This document shows positions 40,472 to 49,951 of a stretch of DNA of 64,000 nt, one piece after another. The notes below the pieces were generated by a model, which was not told the origin of the DNA, made no database searches, and worked only from the letters and a program-made list of their open reading frames with translations. The first letter of the stretch is position 1, and each line of letters opens with the position of its first letter. Position numbers and translations under genes: made by a program. The stretch covers positions 48,326 to 112,325 of the forward strand of contig FMEL01000013.1 in assembly GCA_900066355.1 (NCBI GenBank), read 5' to 3'. Origin of the DNA: an uncultured Ruminococcus sp. (lineage in GTDB: Bacteria; Bacillota; Clostridia; Lachnospirales; Lachnospiraceae).

Positions 40472-41350
40472 ATGACGGTTTTATACATCATTTTACTCGC
40501 CATTGTACAGGGAATTACAGAGTTTTTGCCGGTCAGCAGTTTCGGGCATCTCTGTTTTGTGCAGAATCTTCTTGGTATGGAGCACGGACCGGGTGTCCTG
40601 CTCGAGACCATGCTGCATCTGGGAACACTGGCAGCAATTTTTATGACATTTCAGAAGGATATTCGACATCTTGCGTTCGAAGCGCTGGATATGTTTATGG
40701 ATCTGATCGGAAATGCAAATCTGTACATACACAACAAAAGGACAGGAGAGCAGCTTCACTACACACGCATTATCAGTAATATATATCGGAAATTTGTAGT
40801 TCTGCTCCTTGTATCTATGATTCCTACGGCATTTCTGGGTTACACTGCAAGACGGCTGGTTTCGGTGTCCGCCACGTCCGTATTGATTCCGGGGGCCGGA
40901 ATTATGGTGACAGGTATTCTTTTGCTGGTTATTGATCTGAGTCGCGTTGGTGGCACGAAGGCAGCGAAAGATGCACATTTTTCTGATGCGATGTGGATCG
41001 GTATCTGTCAGGGCCTTTCGGTGTTTCCGGGATTATCCAGAAGCGGACTTACGATCAGTGCAGGTTTAATGAGCGGATTTTCACGTACATTTGCGGTTAA
41101 ATATTCTTACATATTATCAATTCCGGCAATCGTCGGTGCCATGCTTATGGAACTTGGACAGTTTGGTTCTGCGGACATGACGATAGGGCTTGGATTTGCT
41201 TATGTATTTGGGATGATCATTGCAGCAGTGGTCGGTATGCTTACGATTCGTACCTGTCTGCGTCTGGTGCATAAGGGGAAATTCCGCTACTTTGCTTATT
41301 ATTGTTTCCTTGCAGGATTTATTGCCCTGATCACGAATTCTGCATTATAA
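40472..41350 (+). CDS. uppP: Undecaprenyl-diphosphatase
   Basis: The 292-residue membrane protein has the family motifs QGITEFLPVSSFGHL (about residues 12-26, with the catalytic Glu and Ser) and FPGLSRSGLTISAGL (about 185-199, with the key arginine). It recycles undecaprenyl phosphate, the lipid carrier used by the peptidoglycan and exopolysaccharide genes, and gives bacitracin tolerance. About eight membrane segments are visible. A middle soluble insertion (about 80-105) is slightly long. AGAAGGAAA precedes the ATG. Confidence 0.94.
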   Translation: MTVLYIILLAIVQGITEFLPVSSFGHLCFVQNLLGMEHGPGVLLETMLHLGTLAAIFMTFQKDIRHLAFEALDMFMDLIGNANLYIHNKRTGEQLHYTRIISNIYRKFVVLLLVSMIPTAFLGYTARRLVSVSATSVLIPGAGIMVTGILLLVIDLSRVGGTKAAKDAHFSDAMWIGICQGLSVFPGLSRSGLTISAGLMSGFSRTFAVKYSYILSIPAIVGAMLMELGQFGSADMTIGLGFAYVFGMIIAAVVGMLTIRTCLRLVHKGKFRYFAYYCFLAGFIALITNSAL

Positions 41351-41378
41351 AGCTTGAAATTTTAGGAGGGGTGCCAGA

Positions 41379-44282
41379 GTGGCAGCAACAAAGAAACAGA
41401 CCAACCGAAAAGGGACCGGCAGGTCTTCTTCCGGACGTAAAAATACAAAAAAGAAAACGACAGCAAAACAGAGTGTGACCAGTGGATTTCAGACAGAGAT
41501 CATTCTGCTTATCATTCTGGCTGCTTCGATCATTTTGATTTTCAGTAACCTCGGAATGGGAGGTACTGTCGGTGCAACGATCAGTGCGGCATTTTTTGGT
41601 GTGATGGGTATCCTTGCGTATCTGTTTCCGATTCTGATCTTCGGATGTGCGGTATTTCTGGTTTCGAACCGCAGGAATCCACTGGCATACAAAAAGGCGC
41701 TTGCGGCACTGCTGTTTTGTATCTTTCTGTGTGGACTGATCCAGCTTCTGATGGAAGGATATATGCCAAGTATGACACTGGCTGATTATTACTCCGTAAG
41801 TTCTGTTTATCATACAGGTGGCGGTGTGATCGGCGGAGCAATCTGTATTTCGACTACCTCTGCATTTGGAGTGGCAGGTGGTTATGTGATCATTGTTCTG
41901 GTATTGTTGATTTCTCTGATTCTTGTAACACAGAAATCTTTCTTCGGATTTGTGTTCCGTGTGTGGGATGCTGTCTGTGCACTTGCACGTGACGGTCGTG
42001 ATATGTATATGGAGGGACAGCCGGAACGTGATTTGAGAAAAGAACTCCGTGTGCAGGAGCGTCGTCAGCGAAGAGAAGAGCGTCAGGCACAGCGTATCCG
42101 TGATCTGGAGGAAGCTCTGGCAGAAGATGCGGCCGCAGAAGATGAAAATGCTGTGGCAAAGGCAGAAAAAGACACAGCAGATAAAGCAGCAGATACAGAA
42201 GTAAATACAAAAGAAAAAGAGACTGTTAAAGATACAAAGGCGGCCAATAAGGGAACTCTGAGAAAGAAACGCACCGGATTCCTCGAAGGTACGAAGCTGG
42301 CACCTCGTGAGAATGCGGTAGAGGATGCGGGTGCACCTGTGCCATTACAGGAAGCAGATTTTGAAATTCACCGTGCAGAGCCGGTGTATGAAGAATCTGT
42401 ATATGAAGAATCGGAGGTGCAGGAAGAGCAGAGCATTGAAGCAGAAGAGCAGATGCCTTATGCGGACCCACAGCCTTCTTATACAGAGGAGCAGTCTTAT
42501 ACAGAAGAGCAGTCTCCTTATGCAGAACAACAATTTACTTATGCAGAAGATCAGCCCTCTGCTGATACAGAATCACCATTATCTTATGAAGAACCACAGA
42601 ATGATTATGTGACGGAGCAACACCGTGATTATGGCGCACCGCAGGAAATTTATCCTGAGGCAGAGCCGGAGCCAGATCATGCTCCACAGCCGGCAGCCGC
42701 TGCGGAAAAAGCCACTTCACAGCCTGCGAAGAATCCAAAATCTTCTCCGAAGGAGATTGAGAGCGGAATCCAGAATATCCAGAAAGAAATCACGCAGAAA
42801 AATGAAGAGGTCAAAAAGGAATATCATTATCCGCCGCTGAAGCTTCTGAAACGTGGTGACGGCAAATCACAGGGAGATTCTGACGAACATCTTCGCAAAA
42901 CGGCGAAGAAATTACAGGATACACTGCACAATTTCGGTGTCAATGTCACAGTGACGAATGTAAGCTGTGGTCCGACGGTTACCCGTTATGAACTTCAGCC
43001 GGAGATGGGTGTAAAGGTAAGTAAAATTGTAAACCTTGCAGACGACATCAAGCTGAACCTTGCGACACCGGATATCCGAATCGAAGCACCGATACCGGGC
43101 AAGGCAGCGGTCGGCATCGAAGTACCGAATAAAGAAAATCATGCGGTCATGCTGCGGGAACTGCTGCAGTCACAGGAATTCCAGACTGCGAAGTCAAAAC
43201 TGGCATTTGCCGTCGGCAAAGATATTGCAGGTAAACCGGTCGTAACAGATATCGCGAAGATGCCACATCTTCTGATTGCGGGAGCAACCGGTTCCGGTAA
43301 ATCTGTATGTATCAACACGCTGATTGTCAGCATTTTGTATAAGGCGGCACCGGAAGATGTCAAACTTATCATGATCGACCCGAAAGTAGTAGAACTGAGT
43401 GTATACAACGGAATTCCACATCTGTTGATTCCGGTAGTGACTGACCCGAAAAAGGCTGCCGGTGCACTGAACTGGGCTGTTACAGAGATGATGGGCCGTT
43501 ACAATACTTTTGCGGAGTTTGGTGTCCGCAACTTGCAGGAATACAATCGAAAGGTTGATGGAATGCGTATTCCGGAAGGGGAAGAACGACCGGAACGAAT
43601 GCCGCAGATCGTGATCGTGGTAGACGAGCTTGCTGACCTTATGATGGTTGCACCGGGCGAAGTTGAGGATGCAATCTGCCGTCTGGCACAGCTTGCACGT
43701 GCTGCAGGTATTCATCTGATCATTGCAACACAGCGTCCGTCTGTAAACGTTATTACCGGTCTGATCAAGGCAAATATGCCGTCTCGAATCGCTTTCTCTG
43801 TTTCTTCGGGTGTAGACTCCAGAACCATTCTGGATATGAACGGTGCCGAGAAACTTCTGGGCAAAGGCGATATGTTGTTTTATCCGCAGGGATATCAAAA
43901 ACCGGCACGACTGCAGGGTGCGTTTGTATCGGATGAGGAAGTCAGCGCAATTGTTGACTTTCTTGCAGATAAGAATCCGGGAACACAGTACAATACACAG
44001 ATCGAACAGCAGGTAAATACGGTCAGTATGTCTGCAGGAGGCGCCGCTTCCGGGGATGAGAGAGATATTTATTTCGTGGATGCCGGTAAATTTATCATTG
44101 AGAAAGAAAAGGCATCGATCGGTATGCTCCAGAGAATGTTCAAGATCGGATTCAACAGAGCTGCCAGGATTATGGACCAGTTGTGTGATGCTGGGGTTGT
44201 AGGTCCGGAAGAGGGGACAAAACCGCGTAAAGTACTGATGTCGCAGGAACAGTTTGAAAATTACTTAGAGGAAAACGGCTGA
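41379..44282 (+). CDS. ftsK: DNA translocase FtsK/SpoIIIE
   Basis: The 967-residue protein starts at a GTG after AGGAGGGG. It has a basic N-terminus, about four membrane segments (residues 35-185), a long acidic linker (about 230-470) rich in Tyr, Glu and Gln with repeats of YTEEQ/YAEEQ type, and the motor with Walker A GATGSGKSVC (about 636-645) and Walker B IVIVVDELADLMM. The C-terminal gamma winged helix (IGMLQRMFKIGFNRAARIMDQL) reads polar DNA motifs. It moves chromosomes during division or into the forespore; one gene may serve both. The stop overlaps the rlmH start. Confidence 0.95.
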   Translation: MAATKKQTNRKGTGRSSSGRKNTKKKTTAKQSVTSGFQTEIILLIILAASIILIFSNLGMGGTVGATISAAFFGVMGILAYLFPILIFGCAVFLVSNRRNPLAYKKALAALLFCIFLCGLIQLLMEGYMPSMTLADYYSVSSVYHTGGGVIGGAICISTTSAFGVAGGYVIIVLVLLISLILVTQKSFFGFVFRVWDAVCALARDGRDMYMEGQPERDLRKELRVQERRQRREERQAQRIRDLEEALAEDAAAEDENAVAKAEKDTADKAADTEVNTKEKETVKDTKAANKGTLRKKRTGFLEGTKLAPRENAVEDAGAPVPLQEADFEIHRAEPVYEESVYEESEVQEEQSIEAEEQMPYADPQPSYTEEQSYTEEQSPYAEQQFTYAEDQPSADTESPLSYEEPQNDYVTEQHRDYGAPQEIYPEAEPEPDHAPQPAAAAEKATSQPAKNPKSSPKEIESGIQNIQKEITQKNEEVKKEYHYPPLKLLKRGDGKSQGDSDEHLRKTAKKLQDTLHNFGVNVTVTNVSCGPTVTRYELQPEMGVKVSKIVNLADDIKLNLATPDIRIEAPIPGKAAVGIEVPNKENHAVMLRELLQSQEFQTAKSKLAFAVGKDIAGKPVVTDIAKMPHLLIAGATGSGKSVCINTLIVSILYKAAPEDVKLIMIDPKVVELSVYNGIPHLLIPVVTDPKKAAGALNWAVTEMMGRYNTFAEFGVRNLQEYNRKVDGMRIPEGEERPERMPQIVIVVDELADLMMVAPGEVEDAICRLAQLARAAGIHLIIATQRPSVNVITGLIKANMPSRIAFSVSSGVDSRTILDMNGAEKLLGKGDMLFYPQGYQKPARLQGAFVSDEEVSAIVDFLADKNPGTQYNTQIEQQVNTVSMSAGGAASGDERDIYFVDAGKFIIEKEKASIGMLQRMFKIGFNRAARIMDQLCDAGVVGPEEGTKPRKVLMSQEQFENYLEENG

Positions 44283-44761
44283 TGGAGATACGAATCGTAA
44301 CAGTAGGAAAAATCAAAGAAAAATATCTGAATGACGGAATCGCAGAATATGCGAAACGTCTCAGCCGTTACTGTAAACTCACATTCTGTCAGGTGCCGGA
44401 TGAAAAAACACCGGACAAAGCTTCGGATGCTCTGAACGAACAAATCAAAAATACAGAGGCGCAGCGTCTGATGAAACAGATCCGTGAGCAGGATTATGTG
44501 ATAGCGCTTGCACTTGACGGTAAGATGCTGGATTCCGTAGAACTTTCGGAAAAAATCAGCCGTCTGGGTGTGGAGGGCAAAAGTTCGATTGCCTTTGTAA
44601 TAGGTGGTTCACTTGGACTTGGAGAAGAAGTTTTACGCAGGGCAGATTATAAGCTCAGTTTTTCAAAAATGACTTTTCCGCATCAGCTCATGCAGATGAT
44701 TCTTCTCGAGCAGATATATCGAAGTTATCGGATCATAAATCATGAGCCGTACCATAAGTGA
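44282..44761 (+). CDS. rlmH: 23S rRNA (pseudouridine1915-N3)-methyltransferase
   Basis: The 159-residue SPOUT methyltransferase matches RlmH: MEIRIVTVGKIKEKYLNDGI at the start, the AdoMet site FVIGGSLGLGEEVL (about residues 101-114) and the C-terminal LLEQIYRSYRIINHEPYHK, cut here as LEQIYRSYRI and HEPYHK. It methylates helix 69 of 23S rRNA. It overlaps ftsK by one base (TGATG), so it is translationally coupled. Length is exact for the family. Confidence 0.96.
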   Translation: MEIRIVTVGKIKEKYLNDGIAEYAKRLSRYCKLTFCQVPDEKTPDKASDALNEQIKNTEAQRLMKQIREQDYVIALALDGKMLDSVELSEKISRLGVEGKSSIAFVIGGSLGLGEEVLRRADYKLSFSKMTFPHQLMQMILLEQIYRSYRIINHEPYHK

Positions 44762-44832
44762 CGGCAGCATTGTAGAAACATTCCGGACAGTCCGGTTTGT
44801 AATAAAGGATTCCATAAAGGAGGATAAGTGAT

Positions 44833-45159
44833 ATGACAACAGAAAGAATAGAGAACATGGCGGGTGGTCAGGGACACGTACTGATCAAAAGACTTCTTAA
44901 CGAAAAACAGTTAAACGGTAAATGCGGCCTGTATGCAGAAGTAACACTGGAGCCGGGATGTTCTCTGGGATACCATGAACATCACAACGAAAGCGAAACT
45001 TATTATATCCTTTCAGGAAAAGGCATCTACAGTGACAACGGCACACTGCGTATGGTAAAAGCCGGAGATGTGACCTTTACATCGGACGGTCAGGGACATG
45101 GAATGACAAATACCGGGGATGAAGCCCTTGTTTTCATGGCACTGATCATTTTGGACTAA
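44833..45159 (+). CDS. Small cupin-domain protein
   Basis: The 108-residue protein is a single cupin: first motif GYHEHHNESETYYILSG (metal ligands His, His, Glu), second motif with HGMTNTG (histidine). It probably binds a divalent metal, but no substrate can be named. AGGAGG precedes the ATG. A DUF2284 gene follows after 23 bases, so they may be co-transcribed. Confidence 0.8.
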   Translation: MTTERIENMAGGQGHVLIKRLLNEKQLNGKCGLYAEVTLEPGCSLGYHEHHNESETYYILSGKGIYSDNGTLRMVKAGDVTFTSDGQGHGMTNTGDEALVFMALIILD

Positions 45160-45182
45160 TAAGCGAAACGGAGGAAGTACAC

Positions 45183-45734
45183 ATGGCTGAACTGGATACT
45201 GCAAAATTCGAAGAATTTATTTCCGCGTATCCGATATATGAATATCGTATTCTGGACACGTCTGATCTTTCTGTAAAAACAAGAGTACGTCAGATCTGCA
45301 AACAGGAATGTGAACGATATGGAAGTACATGGGCCTGTCCTCCGGCGGTCGGTACACTTGAGGAGTGCGAAAAAAAGATCCGCAGCTATGGAAAGGCTGT
45401 GTTTTTTTCCAGTGTTGCAGAGGTTTCAGATCTTATGAATATGCAGGAGATGCTTTCTACAAGAGATGCGCATGAAGATCTGACTACTGAAGTTGCCGGA
45501 TTTCTGAGGGAACAGGGATTTGATACATTTACTCTGTCAACGGAATCCTGCGATATCTGTGAAACCTGTGCTTATACACAGGGCGAACCGTGCAGATTTC
45601 CGGAGCGGATGCATCCCTGTCTGGAAAGCCATGGTGTTGTGGTAAGTGAGATTGTTGAGAAAGAACACATGGAATATAACCTTGGCGGAAATACCATTCT
45701 CTGGTTTTCCATGGTCCTGTACCGAACTGCATAA
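45183..45734 (+). CDS. DUF2284 cysteine-rich metal-binding protein
   Basis: The 183-residue protein fits DUF2284: CKQECERYGSTWACPP near residues 40-55, then CDICETCAYTQGEPCRFPERMHPC (about 126-148, written here as CDICETCAYTQ and PCRFPERMHPC). The cysteines suggest a metal or iron-sulfur site. The family is widespread in anaerobes with no known function; a corrinoid or redox role has been suspected. CGGAGG precedes the start. A hairpin that also serves yqfC follows. Confidence 0.8.
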   Translation: MAELDTAKFEEFISAYPIYEYRILDTSDLSVKTRVRQICKQECERYGSTWACPPAVGTLEECEKKIRSYGKAVFFSSVAEVSDLMNMQEMLSTRDAHEDLTTEVAGFLREQGFDTFTLSTESCDICETCAYTQGEPCRFPERMHPCLESHGVVVSEIVEKEHMEYNLGGNTILWFSMVLYRTA

Positions 45735-45740
45735 ACATTA

Positions 45741-45768
45741 CATAACGAAGACCTCTCCGGCATAAAGT
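45741..45768 (+). promoter_or_regulatory. Candidate SigE promoter of yqfC
   Basis: -35 CATAAC (45741-45746), 14-base spacer, -10 CATAAAGT (45761-45768; consensus CATACANT, one mismatch). The predicted start point (about 45775) is in the loop of the hairpin 45751-45789. The spacing is identical to the spoIVA site. Confidence 0.55.
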
Positions 45769-45796
45769 AGTGATAAAGACCGGAGAGGTTCTTTTT
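45751..45796 (+). promoter_or_regulatory. Terminator-like hairpin hiding the yqfC ribosome binding site
   Basis: Perfect ten-base arms ACCTCTCCGG (45751-45760) and CCGGAGAGGT (45780-45789) enclose a 19-base loop and are followed by TCTTTTT and the ATG at 45797. The right arm contains the GGAGAGG Shine-Dalgarno. Confidence 0.75.
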
Positions 45797-46078
45797 ATGA
45801 AAAAAGAAAAAGAGCGAAAGAACTGGCGCGAAAATCTGGTCACTTCACTGGAGGTTCCGGGTGATCTGGCTATGAAAGAAACGATCATTACGCTCACAGG
45901 ACGGAATCATGCCGTAGTCTGCAATTACAAAAGCATTCTCCGGTATCAGCAGGAGGAGATCGTTGTGCTGGGATTTCATGGAAAGGTAGTCATCCGGGGG
46001 AAAAGACTTATGATTCCGAAATATACATCCGAGGAAATGCAGATAGAGGGAATGATTTCAGAAATTGTAATGGAATAA
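45797..46078 (+). CDS. yqfC: Sporulation protein YqfC (YabP family)
   Basis: The 93-residue protein fits the YabP/YqfC family: a basic start (KKEKERKNWRENLVTSLEVPGD), then ITLTGRNHAVVCNYKSIL and VVIRGKRLMIPKY. In Bacillus it is expressed under SigE in the mother cell. The ATG at 45797 follows GGAGAGG; an ATG nine codons earlier lies in the hairpin loop. It is followed after 26 bases by yqfD, the conserved order. Confidence 0.9.
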   Translation: MKKEKERKNWRENLVTSLEVPGDLAMKETIITLTGRNHAVVCNYKSILRYQQEEIVVLGFHGKVVIRGKRLMIPKYTSEEMQIEGMISEIVME

Positions 46079-46104
46079 TTGTAATAGAAAGTCAGGAGGC
46101 TGTT

Positions 46105-47343
46105 ATGAGAGATCTGACCGGATTTCGAAAAGGCGCTGTCAGAATTCGGGTTCAGGGAGAACAGACGGAGCGTTTTCTTAATCTCTGCAAAGCCCGTGAA
46201 ATAAAAATTTCAAGGCTGATTCGAACGGGTGACCAAAGTCTGGAGGGAAATATACTGATAGCAGATTTTTTCAGACTTTCACCGATTCACAGAAAAACGG
46301 GTGTAAAAATACATATTCTTGAAAAACATGGACTGCCCTTCTTTTTTTACCGAAGTAAAAAGAGAAAGGCTTTTTTTATCGGAATCTTTGCCTGTGCCCT
46401 GATTTTATTTGGCTTGTCGGGGCGTGTCTGGGAAATTGACGTGTCGGGAAATGCACGGAACAGTACACAGGAGATCCTGGATTTTCTTAAAGAGGAAGGC
46501 ATTGTGCATGGGATACAGCGGAGTAAGATCAGCTGCAGTGCCATTGCTACGTCAATCAGGGAAAACTATAATGACATTACCTGGGTGTCGGCCAGAATAG
46601 AAGGAACATGTCTTGTGATTACAGTCAAAGAGGGGATTTTTACAGATGCAGTGGAGAAGGAGGAAAACACTCCCTGTAATCTGACTGCAGATCAAAATGG
46701 TGTGATCGTACGGATGATCACGCGGGCGGGATATCCGAAAATGCATGTCGGTGAGGAATGCCACATCGGAGATGTACTGGTTTCCGGCTGCCTGGAGCTG
46801 AAAAACGACAGTCAGGAAGTGGTAAGGTACGAAGGCGTTCATGCGGATGCGGACATTTATATAAAAAGAAAAAAAGCATATTACCGGGAAATTCCGCTGG
46901 AATATCAGGCAGAGGAGTATGATGGCAGGGAGCGAAAAAGCTATTTTTTCAAAACAGGAAATACTTATCTGGAACTGGGAGGAAGTGCCGAAAACAACTG
47001 GCAGAATACCATGGAGGAGAAGATCCTACGGCTGACAGACAGTTTCCGGTTGCCGTTTACAGTGGGCAAAATCACCCGGAAACACTACGAAATAGTGAGC
47101 AGAGAATACACCGAAAAAGAGGTCCGCGCGCTTGCATGGAGCACTTTACAGCTTTACGAGGAAAAATTAATTGAAAAAGGGGTTCAAATATCTGCAAATA
47201 ATGTTAAAATAGAGGTTGACCACAAGACCTGTATAAGCAAGGGTTTTCTGGAAATTATAGAAAAAATCGGAAGGGAGACTCCTGTAGAAATACCGGAGCA
47301 GCCTGCAGAAAGGACAACAGAGGATGGCGAACAGCATTATTGA
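46105..47343 (+). CDS. yqfD: Sporulation protein YqfD
   Basis: The 412-residue protein has a soluble N-terminus, one membrane segment (AFFIGIFACALILFGLSG, about residues 90-107) and a long outside domain with WEIDVSGNARNSTQEIL and WVSARIEGTCLVITVKE, as in YqfD. The family is linked to sporulation stage IV. The gene lies between yqfC and phoH as in many Firmicutes. AGGAGGC precedes the ATG. The end overlaps phoH by 20 bases. Confidence 0.92.
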   Translation: MRDLTGFRKGAVRIRVQGEQTERFLNLCKAREIKISRLIRTGDQSLEGNILIADFFRLSPIHRKTGVKIHILEKHGLPFFFYRSKKRKAFFIGIFACALILFGLSGRVWEIDVSGNARNSTQEILDFLKEEGIVHGIQRSKISCSAIATSIRENYNDITWVSARIEGTCLVITVKEGIFTDAVEKEENTPCNLTADQNGVIVRMITRAGYPKMHVGEECHIGDVLVSGCLELKNDSQEVVRYEGVHADADIYIKRKKAYYREIPLEYQAEEYDGRERKSYFFKTGNTYLELGGSAENNWQNTMEEKILRLTDSFRLPFTVGKITRKHYEIVSREYTEKEVRALAWSTLQLYEEKLIEKGVQISANNVKIEVDHKTCISKGFLEIIEKIGRETPVEIPEQPAERTTEDGEQHY

Positions 47344-48352
47344 GCTATATACGCAGGTTCCTGCAGATCTGGAGGGAAACGTGTTCGGACAGTTTGACGA
47401 ACACCTGAAACTGATTGAACGGACACTGAATGTCACACTGATCTCAAGAGACGGATTGTTAAAGATTCTCGGGACAGAGCAGAGTGCCACTCAGGCAAAG
47501 AAACTGATAGAAGAACTGGTGGGGCTTGCCGGAAAGGGCAGCACCATTACGAGACAGAATGTAAGTTACGGATTGTCACTTGCGATGGAAGAACGCAATC
47601 AGGTGCTTACAGAGATAGATAAAGATTTTATCTGTAACACAATACAGGGACGTCCTATTAAGCCAAAGACTTTAGGACAGAAGGATTACGTAGAGCAGAT
47701 CCGCAAAAAAATGATCGTCTTCGGTATCGGACCGGCAGGAACCGGTAAGACATACCTTGCAATGGCGATGGCGGTCACTGCATTTCGAAATGAAGAAGTC
47801 AGCCGTATCATTCTGACACGACCGGCGATCGAAGCAGGCGAAAAGCTTGGCTTCCTGCCGGGTGATCTGCAGAGTAAGGTAGATCCGTATCTTCGCCCGC
47901 TGTATGATGCACTGTATCAGATCATGGGTGCAGACAGCTTTGCAAAGAACATGGAGCGTGGACTGATCGAAGTCGCACCACTTGCCTATATGAGAGGTCG
48001 TACGCTGGATAATGCCTTTATCATTCTGGATGAGGCACAGAATACTACACCGGCACAGATGAAGATGTTTCTGACGCGTATCGGTTTCGGCTCAAAAGTT
48101 GTTGTGACCGGTGATGCTTCGCAGAAAGATCTTCCGCGTGATGCGGTATCTGGCCTGGATGTGGCTGCAAAAGTACTCAAAAAGATCGATGACATCGGTT
48201 TTTGCCAGCTTACCAGCAAGGATGTTGTGAGACATCCGCTTGTACAGCAGATCGTACAGGCATACGACGATTACGAAAAGAAACAGAAACCATCCCGCAG
48301 TACGGGAAGTACAAGGACAGTCCGGAGGAAAAAGAATGACCATACAGATTGA
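47324..48352 (+). CDS. phoH: PhoH-like ATPase
   Basis: The 342-residue protein has an N-terminal KH-like region, Walker A GPAGTGKTYLAMAMAV (about residues 138-153) and Walker B AFIILDEAQNTTPAQMKMF. PhoH proteins are RNA-associated ATPases often encoded beside ybeY, as here. The start is inside the end of yqfD and the end overlaps ybeY by 17 bases, so the series is tightly coupled. The C-terminal 20 residues are basic. Confidence 0.94.
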   Translation: MANSIIELYTQVPADLEGNVFGQFDEHLKLIERTLNVTLISRDGLLKILGTEQSATQAKKLIEELVGLAGKGSTITRQNVSYGLSLAMEERNQVLTEIDKDFICNTIQGRPIKPKTLGQKDYVEQIRKKMIVFGIGPAGTGKTYLAMAMAVTAFRNEEVSRIILTRPAIEAGEKLGFLPGDLQSKVDPYLRPLYDALYQIMGADSFAKNMERGLIEVAPLAYMRGRTLDNAFIILDEAQNTTPAQMKMFLTRIGFGSKVVVTGDASQKDLPRDAVSGLDVAAKVLKKIDDIGFCQLTSKDVVRHPLVQQIVQAYDDYEKKQKPSRSTGSTRTVRRKKNDHTD

Positions 48353-48830
48353 TTATGAAGCAGAACGAAAACTTGATATAGATTATGAGAAACTGGCATC
48401 AAAGGTAGCGGCTCACATCCTTGAAACAGAGCATTGTCCGTATGATGTCTGCGTAAATCTTGTGATCACTGACAATGAGGAAATCAAACGTGTCAATACA
48501 GAATTTCGTTCGATCGGAGCACCGACGGATGTGCTTTCTTTCCCGATGATCCCGTTTGAGACACCGGCAGATTATTCAGTTATTGAAGGTGATGACAGTT
48601 ATTTTGATCTTGATACAGAAGAACTGATTCTTGGCGATGTGATGATTTCCGTAGACAAGGTTTATGCACAGGCAGAAGAATACGGACATAGTACCGAAAG
48701 AGAGTTCAGCTTTCTTTTTGCACACAGCATGCTTCATCTTCTGGGATATGACCATATGGAACCGGATGAGGCAGCAGTGATGGAGGCGAAACAGGCAAAA
48801 GCACTCGAAGATCTGGGAATCACCAGATAA
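48336..48830 (+). CDS. ybeY: rRNA maturation endoribonuclease YbeY
   Basis: The 164-residue protein has the zinc motif HSMLHLLGYDH (about residues 128-138; H3XH5XH) and the EIKRVNTEFR / PTDVLSFP segments of YbeY. It takes part in 16S rRNA 3' end processing. The ATG at 48336 follows GGAGGAAAA; an ATG in the same frame 96 bases earlier would lie deep in phoH. An insertion of about 15 acidic residues (about 85-100) is seen, as in other clostridial copies. Confidence 0.94.
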   Translation: MTIQIDYEAERKLDIDYEKLASKVAAHILETEHCPYDVCVNLVITDNEEIKRVNTEFRSIGAPTDVLSFPMIPFETPADYSVIEGDDSYFDLDTEELILGDVMISVDKVYAQAEEYGHSTEREFSFLFAHSMLHLLGYDHMEPDEAAVMEAKQAKALEDLGITR

Positions 48831-48859
48831 ACAGATTAACATACTGGAGAATAGATAAC

Positions 48860-49714
48860 ATGAATTACCGTGAATTACTGAAAGACAAAAAACGTATTGT
48901 GGTCAAGGTCGGCTCTTCGTCCCTGATCCACAAAGAAACCAATAAACTGGATCTTCGCAAGCTGGAAGTCCTTGTACGCGAATTAAGCGATCTTCATAAT
49001 CAGGGCAAAGATGTCGTACTGGTTACTTCCGGTGCGGTGGCAGTCGGCGCATCTGCGTTCGGAATGCATGAAAAACCCGTGGAATTAAAGAAAAAACAGG
49101 CCTGCTCTGCAGTCGGACAGGCACGTCTGATGATGATCTATCAGAAACTTTTTTCAGAATATAATCAGATGGCAGCACAGATTCTGATGACCAAAAACAC
49201 AATGGTTAACAACCTGAATCGCATAAATGCCCGAAATACGTTCGAAGAGCTTCTTGAACTCGGGGCAATTCCGGTTGTCAACGAAAATGACTCGATTTCA
49301 AGCTATGAGTTGGAGATGCTGGAATCTTTCGGTGATAACGATACACTGTCAGCAGTAATTGCAGGACTGATCGGAGCAGATCTTCTGATTTTGCTTTCAG
49401 ATATTGACGGTCTGTTCACTGATGACCCGAATACCAATCCGGATGCAGAGTTTATTGATACTGTGGAGAAACTGGATGACCGCCTGCTCAGTATGGGCAA
49501 AGGACCGAAGAGCAAAGTCGGAACAGGCGGCATGGCGACGAAACTGACTGCTGCCGAGATTGCAACATCCGCGGGAGCAGATATGATCATTGCCAACGGC
49601 AGAGATTTTCATATCATCCACAAACTCATCGAAGGCAGAAAATACGGCACGCTGTTTGCCGGTAACAAAAAAGAAGAATTTTATCTGATCGACTATATAG
49701 AAAAGCTTCTCTAG
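48860..49714 (+). CDS. proB: Glutamate 5-kinase (without PUA domain)
   Basis: The 284-residue amino-acid kinase has VVKVGSSSLIH, VTSGAVAVG, NENDSIS and GTGGMATKLTAAEIA. It catalyses the first step of proline synthesis from glutamate. The C-terminal PUA domain of longer homologues is absent, which is common in clostridia. It is in an operon with proA, separated by DUF896 and the cyclo-ligase gene. TGGAGAAT precedes the ATG. Confidence 0.95.
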   Translation: MNYRELLKDKKRIVVKVGSSSLIHKETNKLDLRKLEVLVRELSDLHNQGKDVVLVTSGAVAVGASAFGMHEKPVELKKKQACSAVGQARLMMIYQKLFSEYNQMAAQILMTKNTMVNNLNRINARNTFEELLELGAIPVVNENDSISSYELEMLESFGDNDTLSAVIAGLIGADLLILLSDIDGLFTDDPNTNPDAEFIDTVEKLDDRLLSMGKGPKSKVGTGGMATKLTAAEIATSAGADMIIANGRDFHIIHKLIEGRKYGTLFAGNKKEEFYLIDYIEKLL

Positions 49715-49726
49715 GAGGAAACCGAT

Positions 49727-49951
49727 ATGATGGACAATACAAAGATCGACCGTATCAACACACTTGCACATAAGGCAAAGAGTGTAGGTCTTACAGAAGA
49801 AGAAAAGAAGGAACAGGCAGAACTCAGACAGGAATATCTGGCGGCTGTACGTCAGAATCTGAAAGCGCAGCTCAACAACATCGATATCAAAGAAAAAGAT
49901 GGTTCAGTTACAAATCTGGGTGAAAAATATGGAAGAAAAAAAGCAAATTAG
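49727..49951 (+). CDS. DUF896 small protein
   Basis: The 74-residue protein fits DUF896 (UPF0291, YnzC-like): KIDRINTLAHKAKSVGLTEEE then QAELRQEYLAAVRQNLKAQL, two helices, and NLGEKYG at the end. The function is not established; in Bacillus a homologue is part of the SOS-induced operon. AGGAGGAAACC precedes the ATG. The end overlaps the next gene by 23 bases. Confidence 0.88.
   Translation: MMDNTKIDRINTLAHKAKSVGLTEEEKKEQAELRQEYLAAVRQNLKAQLNNIDIKEKDGSVTNLGEKYGRKKAN

Noticed and set aside
42480..42620. YTEEQ-type repeats in ftsK as an inserted repeat element
   Set aside because: They lie in the disordered acidic linker typical of FtsK and keep the frame, so local codon duplication is enough.
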